The notes under the pieces: generated by a model
Database searches by the model: none
Told to the model about the DNA's origin: nothing
What the model saw: only the letters and a program-made list of their open reading frames with translations
Assembly (NCBI GenBank): GCA_007127395.1
Contig: SKZL01000138.1
Coordinates: 1-8,172, forward strand
DNA from: Balneolaceae bacterium
GTDB taxonomy: Bacteria; Bacteroidota; Rhodothermia; Balneolales; Balneolaceae
DNA: 8,172 bases
Direction: 5' to 3'
In this document: positions 7,211 through 8,172 of the stretch, piece after piece
Layout of the letters: each line of letters begins with the position of its first letter
Position numbering within the stretch: the first letter of the stretch is position 1
Program-made: the position numbers and the translations under genes

Positions 7211-7425
7211 CATCACAAAATATTGAATAAGGAGAGGCTATACATTACCCTATTATTACAATATTATTAGTATATGTTTACTTATACATTAGTATATCAT
7301 TACCGAACATGATAATCTTGTATAATTGTGTAGAAAATTCAGATTGGCTATGTAGCTGTATAAAAAAAGCCAACAACATCGTAATACCGGATTACTTTAA
7401 TTTTGACAGTGGCGAGAGTCCTGCA
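7211..7425. other. AT-rich non-coding region between ribE and mce
   Basis: This 215-bp stretch separates convergent genes and has no supportable ORF. It contains the degenerate 22-bp repeats at 7239-7304, an inverted repeat TTGGCT (7344-7349)/AGCCAA (7368-7373) with an A7 run in the loop side, and a small hairpin GTAAT (7381-7385)/ATTAC (7391-7395) followed by TTTAATTTT on the plus strand. A perfect TATAAT occurs at 7321-7326, but no good -35 is at proper distance. An AAGGAGAGG string at 7229-7237 is not followed by a start codon at useful spacing. No clear minus-strand terminator for mce is visible. Confidence 0.6.
7239..7304. repeat. Three degenerate 22-bp tandem repeats
   Basis: Cutting the sequence into 22-bp units at 7239, 7261 and 7283 shows unit 1 matching unit 3 at 17 of 22 positions (sharing TATACATTA and ATTAC) and unit 2 matching unit 3 at 14 of 22 (sharing ATTAGTATAT at 7266-7275 and 7288-7297). 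A fourth unit is not convincing. The region is very AT-rich, so some of this agreement is expected from composition alone. Function is unknown. Confidence 0.4.
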
Positions 7426-7824
7426 TTAACTGGTTGACTCACAAAGTTCAATCAAAACCCCGTGATGTTCCTTCGGGTGCATAAATACGATCCGTTTATT
7501 GTCGGCACCGCGGGAGGCTGTTTCCGAGAGAAAACGATAACCTTCACCTTTGAGCCGTTTCATCTCGGCATCCAGATCTGATACTTCAAAAGCGATATGG
7601 TGAATGCCTTCGCCTCTCTTTTCGATATATTTTTGGATCACAGAATCATCCGATGTGGCACCAAGCAGCTCCACCTTTGATTCGCCGGTTTGGAAAAAGA
7701 CGGTTTCCACTTTTTGCTCTTCAACAACTTCCCGTTTGTAAGCCTGCCTGCTGAAAAGCTTCTCATAGTTTTTAACTGCCTCTTCAAGGTCAGAAACAGC
7801 AATTCCGATGTGGTCTATTTTCAT
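7426..7824 (-). CDS. mce: Methylmalonyl-CoA epimerase
   Basis: This metal-dependent enzyme interconverts (2S)- and (2R)-methylmalonyl-CoA, linking methylmalonyl-CoA mutase to propionyl-CoA carboxylase in propionate, branched-chain amino-acid and odd-chain fatty-acid metabolism. The 132-residue length is normal for this single-module glyoxalase/VOC-fold family. It shows the two beta-alpha-beta halves, starting at KIDHIGIAVSDLEEAV (2-17) and GEGIHHIAFEVSDLDAEM (71-88). Expected metal ligands are present: His5, Glu52 in VELLG, a His at 75-76 and Glu127 in LIELCE. The KRIVFMHPKEHHGVLIEL ending (110-127) is characteristic of methylmalonyl-CoA epimerase rather than glyoxalase I. The start is fixed by the conserved N-terminus; there is no Shine-Dalgarno. 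It runs convergently to ribE, and none of its pathway partners is in the window. Confidence 0.93.
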   Translation of the reverse strand: MKIDHIGIAVSDLEEAVKNYEKLFSRQAYKREVVEEQKVETVFFQTGESKVELLGATSDDSVIQKYIEKRGEGIHHIAFEVSDLDAEMKRLKGEGYRFLSETASRGADNKRIVFMHPKEHHGVLIELCESTS

Positions 7825-7852
7825 GTGAGGTTTGTTTGTGAAATAGAAAGAT

Positions 7853-8041
7853 ATGAAAGCACGGATTTTAACAAAAAATCAAATTGCATCAGATCGCAAA
7901 AGATATGAACTGCTTCCATATCTGAACAGTGGGGAAAAACCGGACCTGAACACGTTAGCAGATCGGCATCAAGTTCTTCCGGAAACTGCGAATTCATTGT
8001 ATGAGCAATTAAAGAGCAGATTGGAAAAAGGAAATAGTTGA
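7853..8041 (+). CDS. Small hypothetical protein, possible helix-turn-helix segment
   Basis: I do not recognise this 62-residue protein. It is charged and soluble-looking, with no membrane segment or signal peptide. Residues 32-54 (LNTLADRHQVLPETANSLYEQL) have the spacing of a helix-turn-helix, a short helix, a turn near the Pro44 area and a second helix, but this is only suggestive. A stop codon (TAG, 7844-7846) lies two codons before the ATG, so translation cannot begin further upstream; AGAAAG just before the ATG is a weak ribosome binding site. It diverges from mce with only 28 nt between the two starts, so any mce promoter must lie inside this ORF, which weakens the case for it. Codon use looks coding-like. 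It precedes the AbrB-type gene by about 100 nt on the same strand. Confidence 0.5.
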   Translation: MKARILTKNQIASDRKRYELLPYLNSGEKPDLNTLADRHQVLPETANSLYEQLKSRLEKGNS

Positions 8042-8051
8042 TTACGAAACG

Positions 8052-8084
8052 ACCAACCGGTATTTGGTTAAATCTCTTTAAATC
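8052..8084. promoter_or_regulatory. Short inverted and direct repeats between the small ORF and the AbrB-type gene
   Basis: ACCAA (8052-8056) can pair with TTGGT (8064-8068) around a 7-nt loop, a weak hairpin followed by a T-rich stretch that might end the small ORF's transcript. TTAAATC occurs at 8068-8074 and again at 8078-8084, a 10-bp period of about one helical turn, just upstream of the predicted -35 box of the next gene, where an activator or repressor could bind. Both are short and may be chance. Confidence 0.25.
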
Positions 8085-8089
8085 CGACA

Positions 8090-8118
8090 TTGATCTCTAA
8101 AATACATTTCCTTATATT
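8090..8118 (+). promoter_or_regulatory. Candidate promoter of the AbrB-type gene
   Basis: TTGATC (8090-8095, four of six) and TATATT (8113-8118, five of six) are separated by the ideal 17 bp. Transcription should start near 8125, giving a leader of about 18 nt to the ATG at 8143. This is the best plus-strand sigma70-like match I found in the window. Confidence 0.5.
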
Positions 8119-8137
8119 CCTTACAAAGAGTAAGGAG
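8108..8137 (+). promoter_or_regulatory. Putative operator overlapping start site and ribosome binding site
   Basis: A perfect 7-bp inverted repeat, TCCTTAC (8118-8124) and GTAAGGA (8130-8136) with a 5-nt spacer, covers the predicted transcription start and includes most of the ribosome binding site AAGGAG (8132-8137). An extra direct copy TTCCTTA (8108-8114) lies 9 bp before the left arm's TTCCTTA (8117-8123), within the -10 region. AbrB/MazE-type antitoxins commonly repress their own promoters by binding such repeats; that this is such an operator is inferred. Only if transcription started further upstream would it instead form an RNA hairpin hiding the ribosome binding site. Confidence 0.4.
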
Positions 8138-8142
8138 ATATT

Positions 8143-8172
8143 ATGCCATCAGCAACAATTACATCCAAAGGC
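8143..8172 (+). CDS. AbrB/MazE/VapB-type DNA-binding protein, first 10 codons only
   Basis: Only MPSATITSKG is inside the window. The string TITSKG, usually continued by QITIP, is the N-terminal beta-strand of the swapped-hairpin AbrB (SpoVT-AbrB) domain, used by small antitoxins of the VapB and MazE classes and by some transition-state regulators. The ATG is well supported by AAGGAG at 8132-8137 with a 5-nt spacer, the strongest ribosome binding site in the window. If it is an antitoxin, a PIN-domain (VapC) or MazF-like toxin gene should follow directly. Ten residues cannot separate an antitoxin from a stand-alone regulator, nor show whether the gene is intact. Confidence 0.7.
   Translation, partial: MPSATITSKG

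Noticed and set aside
7239..7304. CRISPR array
   Set aside because: The 22-bp units are contiguous, diverged and without spacers, and no cas gene is present.
7273..7311. Short ATG ORF of 12 codons in the AT-rich gap
   Set aside because: Too short, with no ribosome binding site at correct spacing and low-complexity AT content.
7321..7326. TATAAT as a promoter for a non-coding RNA
   Set aside because: No acceptable -35 box lies 16-18 bp upstream, the region is very AT-rich so the hexamer is expected by chance, and no terminator-bounded RNA follows.
7821..8090. An 89-codon minus-strand ORF covering the small plus-strand ORF and overlapping the mce start
   Set aside because: It overlaps mce by a few bases with no ribosome binding site and has no recognisable features; its right end falls in the regulatory region of the AbrB-type gene.

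Overview
The window is an ordinary stretch of bacterial chromosome with tightly packed housekeeping genes. It carries part of aroC (minus strand, cut by the left edge), an mlaE-mlaF-mlaD lipid-transport operon, a PpiD/SurA-like periplasmic folding factor, a ribD-ribE riboflavin pair, a methylmalonyl-CoA epimerase (minus strand), a small unassigned ORF, and the first ten codons of an AbrB/MazE-type gene cut by the right edge. The lineage is probably Bacteroidota or a relative such as Balneolota/Rhodothermota. This is inferred from the C-terminal pattern of MlaD (GEGTLGRL near residue 261 and NPGRYL near residue 296), the N-terminally anchored PpiD-like protein beginning MGVMEKMRNS, moderate G+C, and starts with weak or no Shine-Dalgarno (aroC, mlaE, mce) beside a few with clear ones. 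No marker gene settles it.

Layout. Positions 1-693: aroC, leaving to the left from a sigma70-like promoter. Positions 694-936: divergent intergenic region with short palindromes. Positions 937-3353: mlaE, mlaF and mlaD, joined by an ATGA overlap and then a 3-nt gap, giving the membrane, ATPase and MCE parts of a phospholipid/hydrophobic-lipid ABC transporter; no mlaB or mlaC is present. Positions 3482-5254: the PpiD/SurA-like gene, with its own candidate promoter and a strong intrinsic terminator at 5291-5319. Positions 5385-7115: ribD and ribE (18-nt gap), covering deamination/reduction and the final dismutation of riboflavin synthesis; the leader is too short for an FMN riboswitch but holds a perfect inverted repeat.

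Positions 7116-7425 are non-coding: a C6/G6 nested inverted-repeat block, then a very AT-rich stretch with three degenerate 22-bp repeats. Positions 7426-7824: mce on the minus strand. A 62-codon ORF (7853-8041) diverges from it. At 8090-8172 lies a compact regulatory arrangement: a promoter (TTGATC-17-TATATT), an inverted repeat over the predicted transcription start and ribosome binding site, and a start reading MPSATITSKG, the usual N-terminus of AbrB/MazE/VapB-type antitoxins.

I see no clearly novel system. The parts most worth a second look are the non-coding block at 7116-7304, the inverted repeat before ribD, and the promoter/operator layout of the AbrB-type gene.
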